Counted from the first letter of the stretch, positions 17,600-26,589 are shown. The stretch: DNA of 64,000 nt from Pontibacter deserti (GCF_023630255.1 NZ_JALPRS010000002.1:124001-188000), one strand, 5' to 3'. Made by a program: numbers and translations. Notes: a model not told the origin generated them from the letters alone.

Positions 17600-18676
17600 A
17601 TGGATCAGAATCAAAAAACAATACTTAAAAGCTTTAGCCCGGTAAAGGTGCTTATACCTGTTATACTTGGGCTGGGAGCTACTGCCTGGCTGTTTATTAA
17701 AGACGATAAACTGGGAGACCTTGCAAGTATAGCCGAAGCAAATATGTGGTGGCTGCTGGCGTCGTTCCTGGTGCTAGTTATCCGCGACTTTGGCTACATC
17801 TACCGCATTAGGGCCCTAACCGATAAATTCCTGACTTGGCGCAACAGCCTCGACGTGATTATGCTGTGGGAGTTTGCTTCTGCCGTAACGCCGTCTGTAG
17901 TGGGAGGTACTACCGTTGCTACCATCATCCTGAATAAAGAAGGAATTCCGCTGGGCAAATCGCTGGCTTATGTAATGCTGACGGCTGTGCTGGATAATAT
18001 GTTCTTTATACTGGCAGCTCCTATTGCATTGCTGGCCACACAAGGAGAGGTGTTTCCTACTTTTGGCTTGGATCCATCAGATATCAGTAAGCTGAAATGG
18101 GCATTTTATGTGAGCTATAGTCTGATCGCGCTTTATACGTTGTTGATGATTTATGGGCTGTTTGTAAGGCCGAGGGCTTTTAAATGGCTGCTGTTAAAAA
18201 TCACTTCTGTTAAGTTTCTGCGAAAGTGGCGTGTAAGTGCTTTCCACCATGGAAACGAGATTGTTTGGGCATCGGAACAGCTGAAAGGTAAAAATACTGC
18301 TTACTGGACCCGCGCTATACTTTCTACCATATTTGTGTGGAGTGCCCGTTACTTCCTGCTTAATTGCCTTATTGCTGCCTTTACTGATATTTCTTTAGGC
18401 GAGCACCTGCTCATTATTTCCCGAAACCTTATTTTCTGGATCGTAATGCTGATCGCGATTACCCCTGGAGGTGCAGGTATCGTGGAAATGGCTTTTCCTA
18501 GCTTTTTTGGGTTGTTCCTGGGCAGTTTCAGCAATGTGGTAGTGATGTTGTACCGCTTAATTACCTACTATCCATACCTGGTGTTGGGCTCAATCTTTCT
18601 GCCTAAATGGATAGCCAAGGTTTTTGGCCGGCAGCCGAAGGAGCACGAAGAGTTTGCTTCTGAAATGAAACGATAA
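17600..18676 (+). CDS. Lysylphosphatidylglycerol synthase-type membrane protein (flippase-like)
   Basis: 358 residues with about 8-9 transmembrane helices, belonging to the LPG_synthase_TM (UPF0104/AglD2) family. Visible family marks are the N-terminal VKVLIPVILGLGATAWL helix, RDFGYIYRIRAL, a PSVVGGTTVAT loop and the ITPGGAGIVEM motif near the C-terminus. These are membrane scaffold domains seen in MprF without its synthase half, and in lipid flippases. No cytosolic aminoacyl-transferase domain is present, so lipid movement is likelier than lysinylation. Follows scpA by 42 bp; ends at a hairpin. Confidence 0.8.
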   Translation: MDQNQKTILKSFSPVKVLIPVILGLGATAWLFIKDDKLGDLASIAEANMWWLLASFLVLVIRDFGYIYRIRALTDKFLTWRNSLDVIMLWEFASAVTPSVVGGTTVATIILNKEGIPLGKSLAYVMLTAVLDNMFFILAAPIALLATQGEVFPTFGLDPSDISKLKWAFYVSYSLIALYTLLMIYGLFVRPRAFKWLLLKITSVKFLRKWRVSAFHHGNEIVWASEQLKGKNTAYWTRAILSTIFVWSARYFLLNCLIAAFTDISLGEHLLIISRNLIFWIVMLIAITPGGAGIVEMAFPSFFGLFLGSFSNVVVMLYRLITYYPYLVLGSIFLPKWIAKVFGRQPKEHEEFASEMKR

Positions 18677-18681
18677 AGTAT

Positions 18682-18709
18682 AAAAGAGCAGCACAAGTGT
18701 TGCTCTTTT
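18682..18709 (+). terminator. Terminator hairpin
   Basis: AAAAGAGCAGCAC (18682-18694) against GTGTTGCTCTTTT (18697-18709), with one G-U pair, followed by T-rich sequence. Confidence 0.75.
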
Positions 18710-18716
18710 ATTTTCA

Positions 18717-19378
18717 GGAGATTGTCTCTGTTATTTCGAGGGATCTTATGTATCCTACAGTTGAGGATATACTTGTTCTAAGATATTCTTTCAAACTACT
18801 TCCAATCCTGGGAGCTCTATAAACCTACAGTTGCCATAGTTGGCTTTGGTGCGCTCCCGGCCGCGGGGCCTCGTCTTCGGGCATCGCGCTGCGCAAATCT
18901 CTTTTGCTCGTACCTCGCAATGCCTCCGGCACCAGATATTTACAAGGCGCTCAACCCAAAGACTGTGATCAGTTCGATAGTAGCTGCTATAGTTAGATGA
19001 GAGGGTATAGTTGTATAGCTTTTCCAGTAATGTAATTCCGTAGGGACAGGTCACGACCTGTCCGTTCTTGGCCTGTAACTATGGAATTATAGCTTTTGCT
19101 CTGACAGTAGCAGAATTGTTCCCTTGAGGACAAGTGAGAACGGGAGTTCGAAACTTGCGAGCGGAGCTCACAGGGGTGTCGAATCAGCAACTATAAAACC
19201 ATAACTCCAACTATAGTAGTAGCAAAAAGGCTCCACGCCTTAGACAAGGAGGGGCTGGGGGTGGTTGGACCACGGAAGCTATGCAACTATAAATCAAGAC
19301 GATTGGTGAAACTATAGCAAACTCCAAAGTCTAACGAAAGCTCAATTAATAATTCAACATTCATCCTGTACCTTTGCA
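18717..19378. repeat. Repeat-rich gene-free stretch
   Basis: No gene fits. From left to right it holds: a GC-rich block near 18845-18940 (CTCCCGGCCGCGGGGCC, then GCGCTGCGCAAATCTCTTTT, then CTCGTACCTCGC); a perfect hairpin GGACAGGT/ACCTGTCC (19044-19051 with 19056-19063); a block near 19130-19180 with GAACGGGAGTTCG and GCGAGCGGAGCTCACAGG; and near 19225-19268 a CTCCACGCCTTAGACAAGG plus GGGGCTGGGGGTGGTT unit. The style is of interspersed intergenic repeats. CTATAG/TATAGT motifs are dense. A -7 box follows at 19379-19386. Confidence 0.5.
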
Positions 19379-19386
19379 GCTAAAGT
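19379..19386 (+). promoter_or_regulatory. Bacteroidota -7 box for the FAD monooxygenase gene
   Basis: TACCTTTG is an exact match to TAnnTTTG, 13 bases before the ATG at 19400, so the leader would be very short. No clear -33 element. Confidence 0.45.
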
Positions 19387-19399
19387 ATAAAGTATAGCC

Positions 19400-20542
19400 A
19401 TGAAAGTTATAGTAGTAGGTGGTGGTATAGGAGGTTTATGTGCAGCCATTGCATTACAAAAGCTGGGTATAGAAACTATAGTTTACGAAGCGGCACCTGA
19501 ACTAAAACCGGTAGGCGCCGGCGTAGGTTTGGCGGCTAATGCTATACAGGGGCTGGAGAGGCTCGGTGTTGCCGATGCTGTTATTGCCCGGGGCAAAGAA
19601 TTGGAAGCCCTTACTATCTTCGATGAGAACGACAAGATCATCACCAACCAGGATACGCGTCTGCTCAGCCGCAAGTATGGCATCAGTAACTTTGTTATTC
19701 ACCGCGCCGATCTGCACGACGCGCTGGCGCAGCACCTGCAGCCGGGTACTTTATACTTAAACAAACGCTGCCAGCATATAACGCAGGAGGCTGAACAGGT
19801 GCAGCTATACTTTACCGATGGCAGCCAGGCCACTGCTGATCTGCTGATTGCTGCCGATGGAATAAACTCTATAGTTCGGCAGCAATTATTACCAGACAGC
19901 AAACCGCGCTATGCCGGCTATACTTGCTGGCGGGGTGTTATCGAGAACCCGGGAGTGAAGCTGAATACCATGATCTCGGCAGAGACCTGGGCACCGCAAG
20001 GCAGAGTAGGAATGGCACCATTGCCGGGTAACAGAATTTACTGGTACGCCTGCATTAGTGCGCCGGAGCAGGACGAACGGATGCGCCAGATGACACCCGC
20101 ACAACTCGCTGAGCATTTTACCGGAGTGCATGAGCCCGTGCAGGCTGTACTGGCTGCTACAAAACCAGACCAGCTCATCTGGGGAGATATAACTGACCTG
20201 AAACCCTTAAAGCATTTTGTATACAACCGCATTGTGCTACTTGGCGATGCTGCTCATGCCACCACACCTAATATGGGTCAGGGAGCTTGCCAGGCCATAG
20301 AAGATGCCGCGGTGCTGGGGCAATGCCTGGAGCAGGAGCCAACTATAGCCAAAGCTCTAACTAACTATGAGCAGCGCAGGTTGGCCCGTACAGCTAAAGT
20401 TATCAGGTTGTCGCGGATGCTGGGCTGGGTATCGCAATGGGAGAACCCGTTATTGGTTAAAGCACGCAATGCAATTTTCAGGGCTACGCCGGCTTTTGTA
20501 ACGCAGCGCCAGATGGAGGACCTGTACCGGGTAGATTTTTAA
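19400..20542 (+). CDS. FAD-dependent monooxygenase
   Basis: 380-residue flavoprotein hydroxylase of the PHBH/zeaxanthin-epoxidase-like class. The three family fingerprints are there: the N-terminal Rossmann motif GGGIGG (8-13), the DG motif in LIAADGINS (about 150-158) and the GD motif LLGDAAHATTPNMGQG (about 281-296). Such enzymes use NAD(P)H and oxygen to hydroxylate aromatic or similar substrates. The partner gene 20600-21112 is a lipoprotein with no clear link. Substrate not determinable. Confidence 0.9.
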   Translation: MKVIVVGGGIGGLCAAIALQKLGIETIVYEAAPELKPVGAGVGLAANAIQGLERLGVADAVIARGKELEALTIFDENDKIITNQDTRLLSRKYGISNFVIHRADLHDALAQHLQPGTLYLNKRCQHITQEAEQVQLYFTDGSQATADLLIAADGINSIVRQQLLPDSKPRYAGYTCWRGVIENPGVKLNTMISAETWAPQGRVGMAPLPGNRIYWYACISAPEQDERMRQMTPAQLAEHFTGVHEPVQAVLAATKPDQLIWGDITDLKPLKHFVYNRIVLLGDAAHATTPNMGQGACQAIEDAAVLGQCLEQEPTIAKALTNYEQRRLARTAKVIRLSRMLGWVSQWENPLLVKARNAIFRATPAFVTQRQMEDLYRVDF

Positions 20543-20599
20543 TTTCTAAGCCAGCTGCCTTTTTTGTTTATTTGTTTAATGATACTTCGTACAACAACT

Positions 20600-21112
20600 A
20601 TGATCAAAAACATCCTGCTTCTGCTGATTGTCATGCCTTTGCTGGCAGGCTGCTCTGGTGGTAACAAAGACCTGAGGGAGAAACTACAAACTGCTGTGGA
20701 GGCAGACGACGCAGGTACAAAAGGTTATAAAACTATAGCGCTGGCTGAACTGACAGATTTTGACTGGGACACCGCCTACTTCTTCCAGTCGCCGGAAACA
20801 GCCAGAGACATAAGCGACCGCATTGGCTACAAGTGGGAGGGCAAAGATGTACCGGATTGGCACAACAGGCTGCTATTCGTGAAAGGGGGCAAAGTAGTAA
20901 GTTACATGGACTATAACTACCAGGAGTTTCCGTTGCGTGTGTTTGGCTGCAACACCGACCAGTGGGCATACCCGCGCAGCCGCAGCAGGTTTACATCCTT
21001 TAAATATTGCCAGAATGAGGAGCCTGTTTATACGTTTATACCTGAGCCCTGCCTCGGAAACATACAGGAGCTGATGGCCGCTAAATGCCCTGATGCAGAA
21101 GCTGAGAAATAG
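20600..21112 (+). CDS. Hypothetical lipoprotein
   Basis: Not recognised. 170 residues from the ATG at 20600 (MIKNILLLLIVMPLLAGC); an upstream frame to 20564 would push the signal inside. The lipobox is LAGC with C18 as the anchor. The mature part is mainly hydrophilic with DFDWDTAYFF, a tract RFTSFKYC, and several cysteines (FGCN, KYCQ, PCLG, KCPD) that may form disulfides in the periplasm. Sits 57 bp after the monooxygenase and 61 bp before the chromate transporter, so a common transcript is possible. Confidence 0.65.
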   Translation: MIKNILLLLIVMPLLAGCSGGNKDLREKLQTAVEADDAGTKGYKTIALAELTDFDWDTAYFFQSPETARDISDRIGYKWEGKDVPDWHNRLLFVKGGKVVSYMDYNYQEFPLRVFGCNTDQWAYPRSRSRFTSFKYCQNEEPVYTFIPEPCLGNIQELMAAKCPDAEAEK

Positions 21113-21173
21113 ACAGGCAAACCAACGTATAGGCACATCAACTGCTGAAACCCGTACAAAGCAGAACTAAACT

Positions 21174-22514
21174 ATGCAACCAGACCTTAACACACCTGCT
21201 GCTGCCCCTGTACAAAAACCTGGCTTTAAAGAAGCCTTCCTGTTCTGGCTGAAGCTAGGCTTTATAAGCTTTGGCGGCCCTGCCGGACAGATTGGTATTA
21301 TGCACGAGTTTATAGTAGAGCAGAAGAAATGGATATCGGAATCCAGGTTTTTACATGCCCTTAACTACTGTATGCTTTTGCCCGGTCCCGAGGCGCAGCA
21401 ACTGGCTACATACATCGGGTGGCTGTTGCATGGCGTACGCGGCGGACTGATAGCAGGCATTTTGTTTGTACTGCCTTCGGTAGTTATACTGCTGGGGTTA
21501 AGCATAGTGTATGTAACTTACGGAAGTATACCATGGGTGGCAGCTTTGTTTTATGGCCTTAAACCGGCTGTGGTAGCTATTGTGATGCTTGCCTTGATTA
21601 AAATAGGGAAGAAAGCACTGGTAAGCTGGCTACACTATGCACTGGCTCTGCTCAGTTTTGTGCTGATATACTTTCTGGATATTCCTTTCCCGGTAATTAT
21701 ACTTGGAGCTATTGTAATGGCTGTGCTCATGTTGTGGTTTTACCCGAGTACCTTACGTAGCCGAAATTCTGAAGAGGTACAGGTAACCGACGAATCAGGA
21801 TACTACATCAACACGGCATCGGTGCTGCCGCATACAAAGTTTAGCTGGAGCAAAGTTGCCATGAAACTGGCAGTTGCGGTGGTGTTGTGGGTGATACCGT
21901 TTCTGCTGCTTGGTTTGCTGCAGGATGGTAGTTTCTGGAATAAGTTATCATTGTTCTTTACCAAGGCTGCCTTTATAACTTTTGGAGGAGCTTATGCTGT
22001 GCTGCCGTATGTGGCGCAGGTTACCGTCGAGAAATTTAACTGGCTCAGCAGCTACCAGATGATAGATGGCCTGGCCTTAGGCGAAACCACACCCGGCCCG
22101 CTGATCATGGTGCTGGCTTTTGTGGGTTTTATGGCGGGTTATAACCACTTTGCCGGCTCACTGCTGATGGGTACAGTGGGTTTGCTGGCTACTACTTACT
22201 TCACTTTTCTGCCTTGCTTCCTGTTTATATTAGTGGGTGCACCCATTGTGGAGAGAACCCACAGCAACACAAGTATAAAAGCAGTGTTAAGTATAGTTAC
22301 CGCTGCCGTAGTAGGCGTAATCCTGAACCTGACAGTATACTTTGGAAAAGCCGTTGTTATCAAAGAAGGCTTAACTATAGATTACTTCAGCCTTGCCTGG
22401 ATCATCCTGTCTATAATTGCTATGTACCGGTTTAAAGTTGGCATGATTACCTGGATTGGAGTGAGCGCACTGGCTGGTTTGGTAATGTACCTGGTGGGGT
22501 ATTTTCAGCCTTAA
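21174..22514 (+). CDS. chrA: Chromate transporter ChrA family
   Basis: 446-residue membrane protein with two homologous CHR halves. The first has WLKLGFISFGGPAGQIGIMH and LPGPEAQQLATYIG (residues about 25-75), the second FFTKAAFITFGGAYAVLPYVAQ and GLALGETTPGPLIMVLAFVGF (about 260-320). The duplicated GG and PGP motifs mark the long-chain CHR family, which exports chromate; homologues may carry other oxyanions. About 10-12 hydrophobic segments. No regulator (chrB) or reductase is near. A hairpin follows. Confidence 0.88.
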   Translation: MQPDLNTPAAAPVQKPGFKEAFLFWLKLGFISFGGPAGQIGIMHEFIVEQKKWISESRFLHALNYCMLLPGPEAQQLATYIGWLLHGVRGGLIAGILFVLPSVVILLGLSIVYVTYGSIPWVAALFYGLKPAVVAIVMLALIKIGKKALVSWLHYALALLSFVLIYFLDIPFPVIILGAIVMAVLMLWFYPSTLRSRNSEEVQVTDESGYYINTASVLPHTKFSWSKVAMKLAVAVVLWVIPFLLLGLLQDGSFWNKLSLFFTKAAFITFGGAYAVLPYVAQVTVEKFNWLSSYQMIDGLALGETTPGPLIMVLAFVGFMAGYNHFAGSLLMGTVGLLATTYFTFLPCFLFILVGAPIVERTHSNTSIKAVLSIVTAAVVGVILNLTVYFGKAVVIKEGLTIDYFSLAWIILSIIAMYRFKVGMITWIGVSALAGLVMYLVGYFQP

Positions 22515-22521
22515 GCAATAA

Positions 22522-22552
22522 AGCCATGGCTATCTTGTCAATCGCCATGGCT
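22522..22552. terminator. Weak terminator-like hairpin
   Basis: AGCCATGGC (22522-22530) and GCCATGGCT (22544-22552) with a 13-base loop between convergent genes. No strong T-run follows, so function is uncertain. Confidence 0.4.
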
Positions 22553-22578
22553 GAATCTCTGTTTTACTGTTAAAAGTC

Positions 22579-24159
22579 TTATTTCTTTTTGGGTCCGCTA
22601 AACATAACAGGTGGCTTTCTGTGCTTGGTGCCCTGCTCATAAGCGTAAGTCAGTTTAATAAGCATAGGCTCTTCGTACATGCCGCCCAGAAACTGAAGCC
22701 CTGCAGGAAGGTTGTTGTATGTATAGCCCATTGGTACAGTAAAGGCAGGCATACCTGTGTGTGGCGCTATTACCTGGCTGTTGTCACCCTTGTATCCCTT
22801 AAAGTCTCCGACCTTGGCTGGTGGGTGATTCCATGTAGGGTATACTATGGCATCTACCTTATACTTTTTCATTGCAGCTACCATCGCCTCGCGGAAGGCT
22901 ATTCTTTTAGCATCATGGTAGGCATCGGAGCAGGTAGTTGCGCCTTCCTTAGAACTCTCCTCATGCTTTAAGTGGTATTTTAGATTCTCTTCTATGTAAG
23001 GCGAATACTTGCCAGAGGCTACAATCTCCTTTAAATTTTTAACAGGCACATGCTCGCCCAATGAGCCAAGGTACTGGTTAATGTCGTGCTGGAAGACAGA
23101 GCACCATTGGTCTTTGCTCAGCTTCTCAAAGTCAGCAACCTCAAAAGGATCCACGATCTCTGCGCCCAAACGCTTCAGGTCGGCGATAGCCTGTTCAAAC
23201 AATGCTTTTACCTGTGGGTCAGGGTCATTTTCGCTCAGTGTCCTGAACACACCGATGCGCGCACCCTTCAAACCATTCTTATCCAGGTATTGGAGGTAAC
23301 TTTGAGATATTTTGCCCTGGCTATACTTCGTTAACGGGTCAGCCGGGTCGTAGCCTGCTATCACCTCCAGTATGCGGGTGGCATCTTCTACCGTTCTGGC
23401 CATTGGTCCGCCTACATCGTTGCGGAGGTAAAGCGGGGCAATGCCGTGGCGGCTGGTAAGGCCAAGCGTAGAGCGAAAACCTACAAGTGCTGTATGCGAA
23501 GACGGACCTCTGATGGAGTTACCTGTATCAGTGCCTAAGCCAACGGTACCCATGTTGGCAGCCACGGCAGCGGCTGTGCCGCCACTTGAGCCGGCTGGCA
23601 CGTGCTCCAGGTTGTAAGGGTTAAGCGTTTCGCCAGCAATGGAGCTAATACTTACCATCGGGCTAAAGGCCCACTCCGCCATGTTAGACTTAGCCAACAC
23701 CACAGCGCCTGCCTCCTTTAAAACCCGCACCTGGTATGCATCTTCCGACGGCTCAAACCCCTGCATCGCCAACGAGCCAGCCGTTGTCTGAAGCCCCTTT
23801 GTATTGTAGTTGTCTTTTACAATTAGCGGTATGCAATGCAGCTTTCGGAGTTTCTTTGTCTTTTTGTACTCCTCGTCCAGCTGGCGTGCAATAGTCAGCG
23901 CCTCCGGATTGGTAAGTACAATGGCATTCAGTTTAGTAGGTTTGTCATAGGCCTCTATGCGCTGCAGGTATGCTGTTATAAGTTGCTCGCAGTTACAGGA
24001 GCCTTGTTTAAATGCCTCGTGTACAGCCGAAATGGTGGTCTCTTCTAGCTCAAAGTTGCTGGTTGGTGCGCCGCTTTTCTGGTTTTGGCGGGTGCAGCTG
24101 CTTAATAACAGTATGCTGCAGAGCAGGCTATAGATAACAGGTGTAGAGATGTATCGCAT
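22579..24159 (-). CDS. Amidase, lipoprotein
   Basis: 526 residues with signal and lipobox LSSC (C22). Amidase-signature enzyme: the catalytic triad is complete, K115 (LIVKDNYN), cis-S191 in PAGSSGG and the nucleophile S215 in GTDTGNSIRGP, with the normal 24-residue gap. Such enzymes hydrolyse carboxamides; substrate unknown. Anchoring in the envelope argues for a scavenging or cell-wall role and against GatA function (no gatB/gatC here). Single gene; a second exported amidase lies at 52938-54605. Confidence 0.9.
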   Translation of the reverse strand: MRYISTPVIYSLLCSILLLSSCTRQNQKSGAPTSNFELEETTISAVHEAFKQGSCNCEQLITAYLQRIEAYDKPTKLNAIVLTNPEALTIARQLDEEYKKTKKLRKLHCIPLIVKDNYNTKGLQTTAGSLAMQGFEPSEDAYQVRVLKEAGAVVLAKSNMAEWAFSPMVSISSIAGETLNPYNLEHVPAGSSGGTAAAVAANMGTVGLGTDTGNSIRGPSSHTALVGFRSTLGLTSRHGIAPLYLRNDVGGPMARTVEDATRILEVIAGYDPADPLTKYSQGKISQSYLQYLDKNGLKGARIGVFRTLSENDPDPQVKALFEQAIADLKRLGAEIVDPFEVADFEKLSKDQWCSVFQHDINQYLGSLGEHVPVKNLKEIVASGKYSPYIEENLKYHLKHEESSKEGATTCSDAYHDAKRIAFREAMVAAMKKYKVDAIVYPTWNHPPAKVGDFKGYKGDNSQVIAPHTGMPAFTVPMGYTYNNLPAGLQFLGGMYEEPMLIKLTYAYEQGTKHRKPPVMFSGPKKK

Positions 24160-24196
24160 ATGCTAGAGAGGAGTGTTTAAAGTAACGGTTGGTACA

Positions 24197-24236
24197 TAAA
24201 GCTTGAGAGGCGTAGCCGAAGCCTAGCTTATGTGCA
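24197..24236. repeat. Hairpin with GAGGCGTAGCCGAAGCCT core
   Basis: ACATAAAGCT and AGCTTATGT flank GAGGCGTAGCCGAAGCCT. The sequence is an imperfect inverted repeat downstream of the minus-strand YD-repeat gene and may act as its terminator or be an interspersed repeat unit. Confidence 0.4.
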
Positions 24237-24254
24237 GGGTTAGGTACTGTAATT

Positions 24255-25028
24255 TTACTTTTTGTTAAATATATATCGAGTAGTGTAAGCTTCCTTACTA
24301 AGCGAACCTTTCCATGTGTCACTAATTAAAAGACCTTTATCATCGTAGGTATAGTTTATAACCATTGAAACACCATTTGATGACTTATCTTTTAGCTGTT
24401 TTAACTTACCTTCCTCATTGTACTCGTAAGTCTGTGTTATGGTAGCGCCGCTAAAGTAGTCCTTGGTTTTCTTCTCAATCAGCTGTTTTTTGTCATTATA
24501 CTTGTAGTTAACATTCTCTTCTTTTCCTATCGTATCATTGGATTTATCTTCTTGAATCAAAAGTAAGTTGCTGTCATATTTGTAAACTGTGACAGAATTG
24601 CCAGAGGTACCTGATTCTCTTAATTCTTTTATCTTATTTCCAACTGCATCATATGTGTATGTCCAAGTGACATCAACTTCATCACCATCTAAGAGTTCAG
24701 CTTTTATCAATTGACCCTGTGAGTTGTAGTGGTGTTTTTTTGTTGAGTGGACTCTGCCTGCAGTATTATACCTGATGACTTCATCTAGGTGGCCTGAGTC
24801 ATTGTATCGGTATTCTTCATTAAGGCTAAAAGTGCCATCTTCTTCTAGTTTGCCTGCTTTAACAATCTCACCCTTCGCATTGAAGAATTCTATTTGCTGC
24901 TTACCATCTGTATCAACAGCTGTTATAGTTTCAATGCCATGCTTGAGAATATCTTCCTTTGATATTTCTTGCGAATAAGCCTTTTGGAACATTAAAAGGC
25001 CCAAAATTAAGAGTAGTTTTGTTTTCAT
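24255..25028 (-). CDS. Secreted YD-repeat protein
   Basis: 257 residues with a signal peptide (1-19, ending AYSQ). The rest consists of tandem YD-type units of about 20-25 residues, for example EYRYNDSGHLDEVIRY, HHYNSQGQLIKAEL, YTYDAVGNKIKEL, YKYNDKKQLIEK, YEYNEEGKLKQL and YTYDDKGLLISDT. These repeats form beta sheets in Rhs/teneurin shells. The protein is far too short for an Rhs toxin and has no toxin domain; a surface or sugar-binding function is possible. Codon use is more AT-rich than the neighbours and the AAGTATA heptamer is rare in it, so recent acquisition is possible. Confidence 0.7.
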   Translation of the reverse strand: MKTKLLLILGLLMFQKAYSQEISKEDILKHGIETITAVDTDGKQQIEFFNAKGEIVKAGKLEEDGTFSLNEEYRYNDSGHLDEVIRYNTAGRVHSTKKHHYNSQGQLIKAELLDGDEVDVTWTYTYDAVGNKIKELRESGTSGNSVTVYKYDSNLLLIQEDKSNDTIGKEENVNYKYNDKKQLIEKKTKDYFSGATITQTYEYNEEGKLKQLKDKSSNGVSMVINYTYDDKGLLISDTWKGSLSKEAYTTRYIFNKK

Positions 25029-25352
25029 TTATGAATTTTATAGTACCTGACTAGTAGCTAACAGGAGTACCTACTCCTACTATCAGCACAATGTGTGGAG
25101 TAAAATTTTCCTCCTATTATGCTTTGGGCTTGTGTTTAACAATATAGCAAAAATGCATTTATATGCAGTATGTCAGGCGATTAATAATTATGACCCTAGC
25201 TGTAGCAAGTTCTCTATGCTCTGTGCTCTGCAAATAAAAAATGGGGACTAAGAAGTCCCCATCAGTTAGCTTCCGAACAAGGAAGTCCGGAAGAGCAATC
25301 GTTTATACTTTGTCGTGCTACTTGATACGTGCTACGTGTGTCGCAAAAGAAC
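25029..25352. other. 324-bp spacer between YD gene and asd
   Basis: No gene seen. It contains a small GAGTA/TACTC palindrome near 25065 and the asd terminator at 25241-25262; the rest is AT-rich and unremarkable. Confidence 0.5.
25241..25262 (-). terminator. Terminator after asd
   Basis: Stem ATGGGGACT (25241-25249), loop of 4, AGTCCCCAT (25254-25262). On the minus strand it is followed by a T-run (TTTTTTATTTG), as expected for asd. Confidence 0.75.
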
Positions 25353-26342
25353 CTACACCAGCTCGTGCTTCACCAGATACTCGGCAATCTGCACAGCATT
25401 GGTAGCGGCGCCTTTGCGCAGGTTATCCGCCACGATCCACATGTTCAGTGTGCGTGGCTGAGTTTCATCTAAGCGTACGCGGCCTACCAGAACTTCGTCC
25501 TTGCCATGTGCGTCCTTCGGCATCGGGTACTGCAGGTTTTTTACATCGTCTATAACCTTCACGCCTTCAGTCTCGCCTAGCAAACGGTATACTTCATCCA
25601 AGGTAAAATCCTTCTCAAACTCCACGTTCACCGACTCTGAGTGGCCGCCCATTACAGGTATACGCACCGCAGTAGCAGTTACACGGATTGAGTCGTCGCC
25701 CATGATCTTCTTCGTTTCGAGGATCATCTTCATCTCCTCTTTGGTATAGCCATTGTCCTGGAACACATCGATGTGCGGCAATACGTTCAGGTCAATGGTA
25801 TAAGGGTAAGCTTTTTCGCCTTCTTTGCCGGCGCGCTCGTTCATCAGCTGCTCCACCGCCTTCACGCCCGTACCTGTTACCGACTGGTAAGTGCTCACCA
25901 CAATACGCTTTGCCTTTAGCTCTTCGTGCAGTTTGTTCAGGGCTACCACCATTTGTATGGTAGAGCAGTTCGGGTTAGCGATGATCTTATCTTCTTTGGT
26001 CAGTTCTTTCGCGTTTATCTCCGGTACCACCAGCTTTTTGGTAGGGTCCATACGCCAGGCTGATGAGTTGTCAACTACAACAGTACCAACTTCGGCAAAC
26101 TTAGGAGCCCACTCCGTAGAGGTGCTGCCGCCGGCCGAGAAAATGGCAATTTGCGGGGCAGCCGCAATCGCGTCCTGCATCCCGATAATCTTTATCTGTT
26201 TACCCTTAAACTCCATCTGTTTACCAACAGACTTCTCCGAAGCAACCAACAATAATTCCGTTACCGGGAAGTCGCGCTCCGCCAGTACTTTCAAAATTTC
26301 GCCGCCTACCAATCCGGTGGCGCCTACTACTGCTACTTTCAT
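25353..26342 (-). CDS. asd: Aspartate-semialdehyde dehydrogenase
   Basis: 329 residues. Reduces aspartyl phosphate with NADPH to the semialdehyde, the branch point to lysine/diaminopimelate, threonine and methionine. The Rossmann motif is GATGLVGGEI (7-16), the catalytic nucleophile is C126 in NPNCSTIQM, and GHSESV near residue 233 carries the acid/base histidine. Length is normal for the family. A separate transcript with its own terminator at 25241-25262. Confidence 0.97.
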   Translation of the reverse strand: MKVAVVGATGLVGGEILKVLAERDFPVTELLLVASEKSVGKQMEFKGKQIKIIGMQDAIAAAPQIAIFSAGGSTSTEWAPKFAEVGTVVVDNSSAWRMDPTKKLVVPEINAKELTKEDKIIANPNCSTIQMVVALNKLHEELKAKRIVVSTYQSVTGTGVKAVEQLMNERAGKEGEKAYPYTIDLNVLPHIDVFQDNGYTKEEMKMILETKKIMGDDSIRVTATAVRIPVMGGHSESVNVEFEKDFTLDEVYRLLGETEGVKVIDDVKNLQYPMPKDAHGKDEVLVGRVRLDETQPRTLNMWIVADNLRKGAATNAVQIAEYLVKHELV

Positions 26343-26364
26343 TTAAGGTATGTATTTAATTGTT

Positions 26365-26455
26365 TAATGGCTTAATTGTTAAATTGTCGATTGCTGACCG
26401 TTACTTTTTAACTCTCTAACTCCCAAACTCTTTAACTTCCCTAACTAACGACTTA
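26365..26455. repeat. Low-complexity spacer
   Basis: Contains TTAATTGTTTAATGGC followed by TAATTGTTAAATTG, and later AACTCTCTAACTCCCAAACT and CTTTAACTTCCCTAACTA; the motif family seen at 13456-13581, here in reverse orientation relative to 3463-3599. Confidence 0.5.
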
Positions 26456-26589
26456 GCCTCTCGTAATAGTTCTAAAATTTACAGAGGCGGTTTTGTAATA
26501 ACAAGCCTCACTGCGTTTCAAAACCTGTGAGCGTCCTTTGGTTGTACACGGGGATGCGAAGTTCGTAAGTTTTCAGCACAAATGTATAC

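Noticed and set aside
18717..19399. Possible structural RNA or decayed gene in the 723-bp spacer
   Set aside because: Stop codons occur in all frames and no tRNA- or ncRNA-like fold was seen; repeat-like text explains it better.
24255..25028. Rhs-type polymorphic toxin
   Set aside because: Only YD-type repeats are present; the protein is short, and no toxin domain or immunity gene follows.
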